From contig RPFO01000017.1 in NCBI GenBank assembly GCA_009746045.1, positions 580,001 through 644,000 on the forward strand: a DNA stretch of 64,000 nucleotides. The letters run 5' to 3'. Both the position numbers and the translations under genes were made by a program. Source of the stretch: Mesostigma viride. Taxonomy: Eukaryota > Streptophyta > Mesostigmatophyceae > Mesostigmatales > Mesostigmataceae. Shown here one piece after another: positions 21,766 to 39,660 of the stretch. Position 1 is the first letter of the stretch. Each line of letters opens with the position of its first letter. The notes beneath the pieces are model-generated. The model ran no database searches and was not told the origin of the DNA. It worked only from the letters and a program-made list of their open reading frames with translations.

Positions 21766-23991
21766 CAAACCCGGATAAAATAACAGTAGGCTCGAGCTAC
21801 CAAGGTCCGGATTCTTCCAGATTTCTGGCCTGCGCTACATTAAATTAGTTGTCTCTTTGATATATTCTCATGCATGTTGCCCTTTAGCAAAGCGCGAGTG
21901 TCAGCTGCCTACGTTGATCGACGGATATACTGACTAGCCCAGGAATGCTGGCGCAAGACAGGCAGCTTACATAACAAAGTGACGATTTTATATGTAGATC
22001 TGGATGAAAAATACGCTCGTGCACACGAAGCGAGGGCATGAGCTGGGCCGGCCACAGAGGGGCGAGAAGAACAAGACGGTGCAGTCTCGAGATCAGATCA
22101 CGATCCATGACAGTACAAGCAATGCACGATGTTCTTCATGCACCCGACATTGCGCATAAGGCCGCCGCTGAACGGGGATCATGGATGAAAGGACGTGAGA
22201 GTCATGGCAGCTGCAAAGGTACTTACACCAGGTGACGGCATGTCGGCTGTGAGCACATATTGACTAGTAGTGTATGCAGATACCACCACTAAGCAAACAC
22301 ATGCATGTCGGAGGCAGTGAAAGGGACTTGATTCAGCGAGAGGCATAGATTTAGATATCTAAGGTAAAAGATAGGTAGTGCTTTGAAGTACTAATTGACT
22401 TGCTATCGTCCTTTACGGACTGAGCTAATTGCACGCTGGGGCATAGTCATGAGTTTCAGTTGAACCGTGAAGTAACGTAGCAACTAGTAGTTTCTAAACA
22501 GTCCAAAGTCATAGCAAAATTTTTTAAAAGTCATTATCAGGAATCCGTCATTTTCGTAATCGAAAAGAAGCACGAGGCTAGCTGGTTCTGATTCCTAGAA
22601 TATGTAAGGGCCGGTTGCCCATGAACTACAGACTGATGGTCGATGGACCGGATAGGTTCGTCTAGGTCCGATGTTAGTGCCCTGATCACTGGTGAGGGGA
22701 AAGTCCACAATGACTGACGGCTGCTCCCTTGACCAGCCCTGCAACAGACTAGCTACAGGTGGCTAATTTATGCAATATAAATCAGCAACCTTACCAGCAA
22801 TCTGTAATGACAAGAGCAACTAACACGATGTTATAAACCCGGTCATTTTTTCTTTTTGAATAAAATGGCGTAGCCAGGTATTGGCTTCGGCAAATTGGCA
22901 ATCTCTACTAGCCAGCTTCCGTCCCAACGCAACGCATGCTCCCAACGCAAAATTGTGCCGGCAGCCGGCGTGATTTTACGCAACTGCGGCGCAAACAGCA
23001 TGGCAATCAATCATGAAAGTGGAGCCATACATCATTCATGAAGTCAACGCGACACCGACATGAGCAGGGCTGAAGCCACACTGTCATCCATTTGCTGACA
23101 ACGCGCCCGAGTCGGCCGTCATTCAAGCCCGCGCAGTCATGTGCCCCTGTGTCGTACATACAACAAACGACGCCATACCTAGCTTTTTGTGTAGAAAATA
23201 TGCGCTGCACTGGCAGGGCGCTTAAGCCACCCGGATACAACAAATTCGCAGCTGGTGACCAAACGTGCGACCTGCAACGGAAAACCTAGGGGCGGCACAC
23301 TTGCCATCTAGTGTATCCACGCGACTCTCAATATTAATGCAGACAAAATATTGCCTCTGGTATAAGCGCGTGCTCCATTTTTGCCAAACGGCCACAGTCA
23401 ATATCGGCTTCCGCAGGCTTTTGGAGACACACCCTCCATAACAACATCAACGCCTCCATAAGAGTTTTCAACGCCTCCATTCTCCTCAATACATAATAAA
23501 AATGGCGCGGACGCCGGGCGGACAAATGCGCGGATCGTAACTCGTAACCTCAGTTCACGCACGAGGGTGTCTCTTGACTCTTCAGTATGGTCTGTCGGTC
23601 CGCTGCGCCGCGCCGGGACGATGGCCCCCCTCGGTCGGAATCGGGTAAAGGACGGGTAGGTATACGCGCGCTTCTTGGCAGGAGATTCAAATGAGCAGTG
23701 CTCCATGTTTGCGTCATAAGCCATTAAAGCCAACGAAGCTCTTCGTTATACCGTGAAGTTCGCAGTTTTTCAACCAGGCAACACGTTAAGGCTTGCCTAG
23801 GGCGTGGCTCGTAGCCGCGTTTCGTGCACCACACCAAAGGCCATGGACTCCCCCAATTTGAAATGCTAAAGCTGGATATTGTCTTGCTATCTCTACGGAT
23901 GTTTCGTAAAGAAACTGCGGTGAAGCCGTTCCGATTGTGGCCTCATAATTGATTTGGCAAGCAGTCTCAGCAGCAAGTAAAAGCTGCCAAA
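21766..23991. other. Intergenic and presumed gamma-tubulin 5' flank
   Basis: A dispersed motif copy, broken by about 11 bp, lies near 21776-21865. Otherwise the stretch is moderately AT-rich with no recognised gene. The gamma-tubulin promoter should lie in its right part; no clear TATA box was assigned. Confidence 0.5.
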
Positions 23992-30624
<6,633 letters not shown>

Positions 30625-33550
30625 GCATGGCTCCATGTTGAGTGTAGCGGTTGATGGTCGGGTAGCCATCTTCCCTACGTGGGGGCAAACTATTTGACCT
30701 TTCGATATTTTTTTCCGTCACCGTCTTTATTCTAAGTCATAGATGAAGGTGGCCATGTATTCAGGCATGTGTTCCTGGCAGTTTGTAGTAGGGTTGAGGC
30801 ACCACCATGGCAGTGAACTTTGCGCCATTGTGTTATTCCATTCCCGTCACTGGTGGATGGAGTAAGCTGACGTGTGCGAGCACGTTGAGTGCTCCAGTGT
30901 TTCGATCAGTGGCGGAATGACGCCAAATGCGGCGGTGCGGCACCAAATATGGTAAAATGTGGCGGTACCACCTTTTTTTTTTTTCCTTAGTCAAGATGCC
31001 ACAAGTTGGCCGTGCTGTTCTGCTTTTCTAGTTCCTTTTGCCACAGAGTGGCCGTGCCTGAAGTTTACTCTAGTGCAGGTGACGCCACTAGTTGGCAGTG
31101 TCAGCCAAGCTCCCAGCCGGCGTTCCGCCACAAATATTCCCTCCACTGATGCATACATACTAATTGAAGCTGAGCAGTGCGCCGTCATTCACTAGTCACG
31201 AGTACTAGTACTGTAGTGGGCCCCTACAACCGTAGTGGGCAGCTGGCGTCCATGCATTTTCTCCAGCCGGCTGCCTCCGGCAGGCAGGCAGGGGCCCGGA
31301 GGTTGCCTGAGAGGTGCTAAAACGCCAATCAGCCAGCACGCAAAGCGCCGCGCCGACAGTGCCTATTGAAGGCCGGCCACCACACGTGGCCGTGCCAAGC
31401 GCAATTTTAATAGGCTAAAAGCCACCCATAGGCCGAGTCAACAGAAGTTTCAAAAGTGCGAAATGCCACAAGTGGCTGACTGCAAAAACCTTAACCCATA
31501 GTCCGGGAATGGGTTTTTGGCATTTTTATACCCCTGAAAATGGAAAAAATCATAACTCATAGGCCACAACTCCAAATACCCCCAACCAAGGTGCTAGGAG
31601 TATCTACACTTCAAGGGCTTTCAGAATATGCAATAGTATCCTGAGTCCATTCAGTGCTTTGCAAGATATTTACTGCCAAAGTTGGACAAAAGACGATCAT
31701 TTTCAGGTAAGCAAAAGCCCCTTAGATAATAACACCTACTGGGAGGGTCGGGAACCTCAATATTAACATTGGACAATTTCATTGGATAGTGCCACCATGC
31801 TTTCCTTGGGTCAGACGGCACGGATAGCCCATCTGACCTATATAACGCGCTCACTTACGTGTGTGGGTTACGCGCGCGTAAGCAGCCATCCATGAAATGC
31901 CACACAGTTATGCATTGTATACAGCCACATAGAACTGTAAAAAGTGCTGGGAAACAAAGAAGTTGCTGAACCAGCACTAACGGAATGGCATCCTCCAAAG
32001 AAACACCACAAACTGAGCAGATTTGGGGCTAATAGCACTAATACAGCAGGCATGGAAACCTGCTGCAAGACGCACTGATACACTCGTGTAAAATCGATGC
32101 ATAAACGACAGATTCCCGTGCAAACGACATGCAAACACGTTGCCGTACCTGGCTCGATCACGACCTTTCCGGGTTCTGCTGGCCGGGACCCTCATATCTC
32201 ACACGGGCTAATGCTTTCCAGGCATAGGCCGCCATAGCCGCATAATGAATGCATCTGCCATGATTACCAGGTTGATGTTCTGTGCAAAGATGACCTATAA
32301 ACACATCCGAATTCACAGGACGCTGCTGCCGATGTCCCGTACCAAAACTGGGTGCTCGGGCTGGCGCAGACTGCCGGGCCATAAGAAGAAAATCGAAATA
32401 TGACATGCCATTACTCATCTGGTACTGACGACCAAGAAAGCAGTAATTTCCTACCTGTATTTTACCAATGCTACACATCTGGCCACCCCTGACCTACGAA
32501 AATCACGCATCATCATTCTGAGCAACATTCTGAACCGTTACAAGCCGCGAGACGCAAAATTTCCTTGATAACGGCACGCTGGCAGCCATATCTAGTTACG
32601 CGCGCGCGCGAGTGAAAATTTCCCGCCAAAGTCACGTGATACTGTCTCAATACAGGTTGTAATTACCAGGCTATGGCGAATATTACCTCCAAACCTATGC
32701 ATCACCTTCGTCCCTAAGTGTTCCCAGACCCACCGGACAACTTCCCTCCGTCACGGGTGGCGCGGCGCTCCGGGAATTGAGCGCCGCGCCACCGGGGGTC
32801 AAACAGTTCTATATATCGAACTGTTTCCGGACTAAGGGTTAATCGAATAAATGGAGTGCTCCATTCCATGCTCAGGTCGCCTGTGTGAGAAGATGCGATG
32901 CAACAGGATCTGGGCTGCATGGGCCATGTCCTAATCATTCTGACACCCTGCTGCTCCCATTCCTTGCCCATGCCTGGGTGCGGTGCAGGACCGAGGCAAG
33001 GCCATGACAGATGGGGGGAATGCCACCGGGAGTATGGCAGATCCGCGGATGCCATAAGCAAGAAGCTGCCATGAGCTTGGGGCCGCCATAAGCATACATG
33101 TGGCTGCCCGCTGTTGCTCACAAGCCAAGGCTGGTCGGCTAGCAGAGGCAGTTGTAAAGGCAATGTGAGCACGCAAGGGCACCCTGATCTGCCAAGCAGC
33201 GCAGGTCGAAGCGTGCACCAAGCCGGGGTCAGACGGGAGTTGGATGTGACCAGTGTCGTGTGAGTCAAATGATCCAGCCTCGCTCTGCTGCCTTGGATTA
33301 TGTAGTGGTGGGTCCTGGGCCTGAGCTGGTCCGAGAGCACATGCGATGTCCTCTCAGGAAACAACCTTTGTTTCCCTATCAAAGTCATGCAGGTTTAGTT
33401 TGGTGAGCCATGAGTTGGTGTATGTGTCTACCAAACTTGAAGTACTTGCGTGTCATGTGCATAGGCATGCCACGGAGTACTATGCTGATCTCATTAGAAA
33501 AATAATTGTAAACACGAAAGTTGAAACAAACAGACAAATATCGTCTGTAT
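30625..33550. other. Intergenic, no gene recognised
   Basis: It contains two consecutive perfect inverted repeats (32756-32826) and a fragment of the (TTAC)-tailed LINE 3' end near 33440-33540. The 224-codon minus-strand ORF at 32714-33388 runs across the hairpins and has no recognisable domain. Confidence 0.5.
32756..32826. repeat. Two adjacent perfect hairpins
   Basis: First: arms GGTGGCGCGGCGCT and AGCGCCGCGCCACC (14 bp, 10-nt loop, 32756-32793). Second: arms AAACAGTTC and GAACTGTTT (9 bp, 8-nt loop, 32801-32826). Confidence 0.9.
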
Positions 33551-34319
33551 CATTAAAAATAAAATAAAATTAAATTAAATTATAACATGCCTCCGTTGGG
33601 AGATCATGTAGCACATATTCCTTGATGGATGGGTGGGGTGGAAGGAGCCGCGTAATCGAACTAACCTAACTCTAATCTAGCTAGTCTAGAAAAGTCCTAA
33701 CTACCCTACTCATCAAAACGCCTCCTCCGCTTGGGGGGAGGTGGTTTGCCCACAGGGTCGGGCGTGTGAGCCTTGACAATCCTCTTCCACCGCGTCTTGT
33801 TCTGCACGGCGGTCCAGAGAAGGGAGAGAGAGTGGATGCGGTATTCAAACTGGGCTGGGACCAGTAGGTCATCCAGCAACATCTGTACGTAGTTCGTGAC
33901 ATGTTTCCCTACCCTTTTGGCAATGCCCTTGGGGCCAGGCCAGGTCAGAATGTGCCGCCCTGGCTGGCCAAGCCGCTGGGGGCCGGCCAGACCAAGGGCG
34001 GTGTCGACCTGGCTGGTGCGAGCAAGGTGGACATCCTACAAATGCTATCCTACGCTGTCTAATCTCGTCCGAAATACGAGGCATGCCCTGATACAAAGAC
34101 TCTGATGACGGGCGCTTGGAAAACCCTACGTTGAGGACCTGTCGGAGCATCCTGTAAACTGTGCCGTCTAGCCTAGATGCCAGTGTGGGGGTGAGTGTCC
34201 ACGCCTCGGCGTCATACGTGAGCACCGTGAGGACGAGGACCTTGAAGAGCATGCGCTTGCGGTGTTCGCCCAGGCCCTTGGAGCGCCAGTAGGTGTTGAG
34301 CGAACGGAGCCTAGCCCAG

Positions 34320-34330
34320 GCCAGGCCAAT
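34320..34330. repeat. 11-bp target-site duplication (left)
   Basis: GCCAGGCCAAT at the tail side of the ORF1-only element, repeated at 35518-35528. An uninterrupted relative at 41.96 kb reads CCAGGCC followed directly by GATGCGGATGTCC. Confidence 0.8.
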
Positions 34331-35517
34331 TAATTAATTAATTAATTAATTAATTAAACTCGTGCTCCCGTTGGGGAGTCACGGAGCACCGAAGTGCTTT
34401 TAACCCGTGTGCACTACAGGAGAATCCCTGTGTGTGCACTACAGGAGAAAGGGCAGAGACCCCCAGTCTCCTTCATGCCAAAGGCATGCCACAGCTGCAA
34501 TCGGGCGCGGCTAGCTAAAAGGACAGGCTAACGATCCGGCAAACTGTGGGTGCAATAAGACCCATGTGAGCATATCATAGCAAGGAGCGTGGGCAAGTAA
34601 TCTGAACATAGCCAGGGCGTAGCATGGCTGTACTAGGACTAGGCTAAGGCTATGGCTGGTTGTGTACCGTGCGTTGGCGGCACGTGACTAGGTGTGTTGG
34701 CACAGCTAGGCAACAGTCTAGGCATGGCTGCCTTAGCGGCAGTGACGCCAATGGTTACAAGCTAGGGCTATTCTAGCCCGCTGGGGGCGTCCACATCTTG
34801 TGGTTGATCATCAGGTCCCCGCCCCTCCAGTACACCTTGGGCTTCTGGGGGTCCTGCTTATGGCGGAGGTATTCCGGCCACAGGTCGCGTCGCTGCTGTT
34901 GCTGAGCGGGGGTGAGGTCGTCATTCAGCGTCCAGGTGAGGTCGTGCAACCGCTTGTGACGAGAGAGGAACCGCTGCTTATCCTCAGGGGAGGGGAAGGT
35001 GAGTAGGACTGGTGGGGGAGCCGCCTTGTCCCGTGAGTGGGGAAGGCGGTGGCACCCACGCAGTTCTACCTCACCTACCAGGCCCATGAGGGTAAGAAGC
35101 TGGTTCTTGAGCTCGTCAGCAAGAGAGGTTGACGTCTCACCTGGCTTCTGGGGGAAGCGACGTAGCACCACTCGGCACTCGCGGCGAGCGCGGTCGGTGA
35201 CCTCCCGTTGCTGGGCCTGGCGGTGGTCCTCCAGCTCCTGGAGCTGTGTGGCGATGGCGTCGGTGGTGGAGGCGGTCGCTGACCGCAGCAGGTCCGCGTA
35301 GGAGAGCGGCGGGAGGTCGCCAGCATCCTGCCGGGGTGGCTGGGATGCAATGGTGGCCGTCTGCTCCGCTATCTTGGGGACCTGTGTGGCCAGGGCCTCG
35401 GTGTGGGCGGTGATGGCCTCAAGCTTCTTCAGGAGCACGCCACACTTGCCCTCCACCTGGTTAAGGCGAGAGACAAGTGCAGCATGCGTTTCCGAAGCCT
35501 GCGCCGCGGTGTGTAGC
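34331..35517 (-). mobile_element. Family A ORF1-only element, 5'-truncated (1187 bp)
   Basis: ORF1 runs to its stop at 34773: a coiled-coil-like stretch (LVSRLNQVEGKCGVLLKK, EAITAHTEALATQV), an RRM-like region (CRVVLRRFPQKPGETSTSL, RLPHSRDKAAPPPVLLTF) and the C-terminal domain (LTWTLNDDLTPAQQQQRRD, MINHKMWTPPAG). After about 385 bp of 3' UTR come the stem-loop 34386-34359 and (TTAA)n. No RT is encoded. The flanking 11-bp duplication marks a single insertion event. The long ORF that seems to begin at 35546 takes its first 10 codons, with the Met, from the host LINE out of frame. Confidence 0.85.
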
Positions 35518-35528
35518 GCCAGGCCAAT
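35518..35528. repeat. 11-bp target-site duplication (right)
   Basis: Second copy of GCCAGGCCAAT. Confidence 0.8.
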
Positions 35529-35627
35529 CAATGCGGGTGTCCACATCGTCGGCTGTGTCAGGAAGCCAGCTCCCTAACAGTTTGAAGCGGTCGCGGATCG
35601 AACCGGACCGTCGTCCCGTCGAGCAGG

Positions 35628-35632
35628 CGTGG
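35628..35632. repeat. 5-bp target-site duplication of LTR-like element (left)
   Basis: CGTGG, repeated at 37709-37713. Confidence 0.7.
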
Positions 35633-35894
35633 TGTTACGAGCCGCACCATCGGCTCTGAAAGACCCTAGTCTAGCGTGGGTTACACCTGAATAAACTCGG
35701 AATCTGCTATCCGCCAGAAAGGGACCCAGCGGGCTTGGGACCAGGGGGGGATATTTATTATCCGCCCTGGTGGTGCCGGGAGCATCCTGGATATTCTTAA
35801 AGATACTTATAGTAGCTTTAGATATTATTTTTCCCTGGCAAAATACCCTGTCAAAGTTTGAAGTGCCAGAATACAGCCGGTGTCAAACCCTAAC

Positions 35895-35930
35895 AGCCCC
35901 TGTCACCACCAAGGTGATGGGGGCTTTTTT
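35895..35930 (+). terminator. Terminator-like hairpin plus T tract inside the LTR-like unit
   Basis: Arms AGCCCCTGTCACC and GGTGATGGGGGCT pair over 13 positions (two G-U) around ACCAA, followed by a run of T to 35930. It has the form of an intrinsic terminator, but nothing shows that it works as one here. Confidence 0.4.
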
Positions 35931-36791
35931 ACGTTAGGAGTCACAGGGCGGAGCCTATTTCTACCCTGGTTATATTGGGCATATAAACCAGCCAATCATA
36001 TGGGGACACGTGGCACTCTGCCGGGTGTACAGGGGGGGTATATAAATGTAATAACTTTATTCTGTTTATTTATATTATATCCCCACCCCCTGGAAATAAC
36101 CAGGGTGGGGGTGTATTCTCAGGGGTTGAGACGGGTTTCTGGCTGGGTCTCCCTCAGGTGCTGAGAAATGCTGCCCAGGTGTTAATAAATAGTATCCTGG
36201 GACCCTGTCAGGTGCTTCTGGGGCCCTGAAAGGGGGTTGGATTAGGAAAAAGTTGGCCCGGACTACGTGAATGTAGCCCTGAATTCTAGCTAGTACGCGG
36301 AATTACTAGCTAGGCCCTGGATGCACAACTAGATAAATTATGCATATACATGGAATGCACGAAGGGCGTTAGTGCAGCCCAGATTTGACCCCTGGTTCGG
36401 CAGACGAGTTTTACTCAAGTCGATTTTATTCCAAACCAAAGATAGGAAGCCATTGTCACCTACGACATTTGTCCAAGACGGCGTGCGTGCCAGCGGGTCG
36501 GCTGGGGGGCGAACCTCTAGCGCAGCCTGCAATTAATATCAGCCGTAGATGTACATAGTATCCGCCAGTCTGGCACCCGGTACCTGGCAGTCCCGGGTAC
36601 AGACCAGTAACACACCAAACCGAAAGCAAAGCCACGGGTACCTGGGCCGGGTGAGGGAATAACTCGGCCAAGTCCCCGAATCTAACATAATAATTATCGA
36701 AAGTCTCAAACAATATCAAAATGACTTTCGACTGACCAAACTAATTTATTTTAGGAATTGTTACGCCCAAACATGGGTTAGGGCCGTAACA

Positions 36792-36812
36792 CTCCTCCCC
36801 CTCCCCGGGGGG
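36792..36812 (-). other. Putative polypurine tract
   Basis: A purine run on the minus strand immediately 5' of TGTTACGGCCC, the position of a plus-strand primer in LTR elements. Confidence 0.55.
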
Positions 36813-37112
36813 CGATGGCTATCGTCCAATCGCCCGGGGGCGCACCTCAAACAACGACACACAAACATGGCCCGAAAATTCAAAAGAAAACCAAAACACA
36901 ATCATAACAAGGGGGTGCTGTGTACCAGCGAGAACCCATCGTCATACATGTGCACATATAATACACCAACTATGAGAATACTATGTCCCGATCCCTGTTC
37001 GCCAGCGGAGCAGTAGCCAGTTCTTCTCGGTGTTGCCTCGCAGGGACAACACCTTGATAGAGTTGTCAAATACTCCTTCGTCCCAGCACTCTCCGGCCAA
37101 TCTCCCGGAAAA

Positions 37113-37706
37113 TTACTGGAATCCCTGCTGTGCGCGATGCCGCCGCAACGCGTTGTAGCCGTGCTCAGTCATGATCTCCGGGATCTTGCCAAGGGGAGCC
37201 GCGACCACGTCGGCGTTGAACGCCACCTGGTAGTCATTGCGCGTCTGCTGACGCAGCGTGGACTTCTCAATCCACACATCCGGCGGCCAGTACGACAGGA
37301 AGGCCGCCATGTAGGGGAGCCGGGTGAACCTGATGAACCCCTGCTCCACATCGACCTCCCCGCACCCAGTTTCCGCGAAGTACCCGGCAGCCATGAGCAA
37401 CAGCTCCTTCTGGGCCTTCTCGCTCTCGCAGTAGAACCCCGGAGCTGCTGCAATCTCAGGGAGCTGCTTCCGCATGTAGATAGCTCCCGGGATAGGCATG
37501 AGCTTGGGATACGCAATCCGTCGCAAGTGGTGCTCAGCGCGGTATTGCGGCAGAGGCGGCGGGTGCAGATCGTACGTGGCGGTAGTCCCTACTATCACCG
37601 GCTCGTAGCGGGACTCCGGATGGCACCGGCGCCGGCACATGTGCGTGCAGGAGAAAGCTGACCGAGTCGAAGGTGCCTTCTCGCTGAATAAGCACGCTGG
37701 AGCCCC
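37113..37706 (-). CDS. Unidentified ORF in the LTR-like element
   Basis: About 198 codons within the insert, ending at 37113. The stretch from SRYEPVIVGTTATYDL to the stop looks like real protein (mixed hydrophobic and charged residues, for example RIAYPKLMPIPGAIYMRKQL, VEQGFIRFTRLPYMAAFLSY and DYQVAFNADVVAAPLGKI). I do not recognise the family. Within the insert it has no convincing start codon; the apparent Met at 37739 lies in the flanking LINE. It may be the 3' part of a longer element ORF lost with the 5' end. Confidence 0.4.
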   Translation of the reverse strand, partial: GAPACLFSEKAPSTRSAFSCTHMCRRRCHPESRYEPVIVGTTATYDLHPPPLPQYRAEHHLRRIAYPKLMPIPGAIYMRKQLPEIAAAPGFYCESEKAQKELLLMAAGYFAETGCGEVDVEQGFIRFTRLPYMAAFLSYWPPDVWIEKSTLRQQTRNDYQVAFNADVVAAPLGKIPEIMTEHGYNALRRHRAQQGFQ

Positions 37707-37708
37707 CA

Positions 37709-37713
37709 CGTGG
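37709..37713. repeat. 5-bp target-site duplication of LTR-like element (right)
   Basis: Second copy of CGTGG; uninterrupted relatives have CGCGG or a close variant once at this point. Confidence 0.7.
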
Positions 37714-38525
37714 CAGCGGCGGTGGACTGGAGGCCCCAATCACCATCGCCTCAGTTTTGACACTAATCTCCAACCCCACCGCCCTCGCCTCCGGCCAGGC
37801 CCAGACAGTCCAGCCAGGTCTGCTGAATGTCTTCGGGGCGCGCGATGAGGGTGGTGTCATCCGCATAAATCAGGTCGGCCAGGCGGTAGCCAGGCTCAAC
37901 CCCGCCGTGCTCTTTCTCGTGAAGGATGTCCAAGCCTGGCTCGAACCCCTTAAGAGCAGTAAAGCGCGCACGTGCTCGGCGCATATGACGTGATCCACAA
38001 CAATAATGAACAGGTATCGGGGGACAGGACACAACCTTGCCACACCCCGGCCGTGGTGAAGGGGGAATGGTGGGGTGGTGCCTTCCGCAGTCCGCACTAC
38101 TGCCTGTGAGCCCTCATACAGCCGGCGAATGGCAGCAATAAACGCAGGTGGCACTCGATCCAGAGCTAGGATGGCCCAAAGAGCCTCCCAGAGGACCGTG
38201 TCAAAGGCCTTGATATAGTCAACAAAAATGAAGACCAGCGGCAAACTGTCAGGGGGAAGGCGACGCACCTCCTCCATCAACCGGCGCGCGACAAACACAG
38301 CCATGACAGTGTTACGACCACGACGGAAACCCATCTGAGACTCACCCGGGTGTGGGTCCAGCGCGGCGCGGAGCCTGTGCAGCATCATGCGCATGAAGAC
38401 CTTCAGCGCGGCGCTCTGGAGGCAGACACCCCGGTAGTTACCGGGGTCAGCAGCAGAGCCCTTCTTGTACAGCATGACGCGGATGGCCGTCTGCCACTCA
38501 GCAGGCGGCCGGGGAGCATGATGTC

Positions 38526-39660
38526 ATGCGGGCCGGGGAAGATCATCATGGCTATACAAGAGCTAAGGCATGGCTTCTCAACAGAGCCGCATCTCTCTGC
38601 ATAGGTATAGCATGGCTAAATTCTTAATGCAAAATCCATGGATGGGGGTCGATCCCATGACAGGCATTAATTAATTAATTAATTAATTAATTAATTAATT
38701 AATTAATCAAACTCGTGCTCCCGTTGGGGAGTCACGGAGCACCGAAGTGCTTTTAATCCCTGTGTGTGCACTACAGGAGAAAGGGCAGAGACCCCCAGTC
38801 TCCTTCATGCCAAAGGCATGCCACAGCCGCAATCGGGCGCGTTAGCTAAACGGACACGCTAACGATCCGGCAAACTGTGGGTGCAATAAGACCCATGTAG
38901 GCGTAGCATAACAAGTATAGCGTGGGCAAGTAATCTGAACACAGCCATGCAGGGCGTAGCATGGCTGTACTAGGACTAGGCTAAGGCTATGGCTGGTTGT
39001 GTACCGTGCGTTGGCGGCACGTGACTAGGTGTGTTGGCACAGCTAGGCAAACATTAGGTAATTAATTAATTAATTAATTAAACTCGTGCTCTCGTTGGGG
39101 AGTCACGGAGCACCGAAGTGCTTTTAATCCCTGTGTGTGCACTACAGGAGAAAGGGCAGAGACCCCCAGTCTCCTTCATGCCAAAGGCATGCATGCCCCA
39201 GCTGCATTCGGGCGCGCTAGCTAAACGGACACGCTAACGATCCGGCAGTCTGTGGGTGCAATAAGACCCATGTGCATGAGCATATCATAGCAAGGAGCGT
39301 GGGCAAGTAATCTGAACATAGCCAGGGCGTAGTAGCATGGCTGTACTAGGACCAGGCTAAGGCTATGGCTGGTTGTGTACCGTGCGTTGGCGGCACCTGA
39401 CTAGGTGTGTTGGCACAGCTAGGCAACATTCTAGGCATGGCTGCCTTAGCGGCAGTGACGCCAATGGTTACAAGCTAGGGCTATTGCTATTCTATCTAGG
39501 CAGCGTGCGGCTGCCTAGATAGATGTTGTAGTTAGAATGCTGTTAGATAGATGTAGTGTGTAGCCAATGTAGATAGATTAGACCGGTAGGAATGTTTGCA
39601 CCCATCCATCCATCCATCCGTGACTCCCCAACGGGAGCACGAGTCTAATTAATTAATTAA
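38526..39660 (-). mobile_element. Tandem pile-up of family A 3' UTRs and tails
   Basis: A fragment of ORF1-only 3' UTR (38530-38665) is followed by two family A 3' UTR copies in the same orientation. Their tails and stem-loops are at 38668-38739 and 39058-39110, and their UTR bodies run to about 39053 and 39485. A short plus-strand tail with stem-loop lies at about 39616-39665. The second copy has a changed inner stem (CTCTCGTTGGGGAG). No coding sequence is present. Confidence 0.75.

Larger units (their letters stand above)
35633..37708 (-). mobile_element. LTR-retrotransposon-like insertion with only one LTR-like end (2076 bp)
   Basis: On the minus strand the segment 36791-35633 begins TGTTACGGCCC and ends GGCTCGTAACA, an LTR-like unit of 1159 bp with inverted TGTTACG/CGTAACA ends. 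It is preceded directly by a purine-rich run (GGGGAGGGGGAGGAG) placed like a polypurine tract. The whole insert starts TG, ends CA and is flanked by CGTGG. The 5' side (TGGGGGCTCC) bears no resemblance to the LTR-like unit, so a 5' LTR is missing. One ORF, described separately, lies upstream of the purine tract. No reverse transcriptase or integrase is visible inside. Confidence 0.65.
33551..38525 (-). mobile_element. RT-bearing LINE copy interrupted by two nested insertions
   Basis: Read right to left. Reverse transcriptase: NYRGVCLQSAALKVFMRM near 38440, SQMGFRRGRNTVMAVFVARR, IFVDYIKAFDTV near 38230, LIYADDTTLIARPED near 37870. The LTR-like element occupies 37708-35633. The RT frame resumes at 35632 (LLDGT, then GSWLPDTADDVDTRI), is interrupted again by the ORF1-only element 35517-34331, and resumes at 34330 (WARLRSLNTYW, KVLVLTVLTYDAEAWTL). 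It ends with KPPPPKRRRRFDE near 33705, the stem-loop at 33609-33585 and an AT-rich tail. Removing the two insertions restores an RT order matching the copy at 41.2-42.15 kb. Frameshifts remain, so the copy is dead. The 5' end is truncated. Confidence 0.85.

Noticed and set aside
32714-33388. 224-codon minus-strand ORF
   Set aside because: No domain and composition unlike the real exons; it reads through both arms of two hairpins.
34773-35546. RT-ORF1 fusion gene beginning MWTPALIGLA
   Set aside because: The 11-bp duplication and the uninterrupted paralogue show insertion of an ORF1 element into RT; the start residues are out-of-frame host sequence.
35895-35930. Bacterial contamination indicated by a terminator-like hairpin
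   Set aside because: Flanking DNA has introns, LINEs and an LTR-like unit; a single hairpin is not evidence of bacterial origin.
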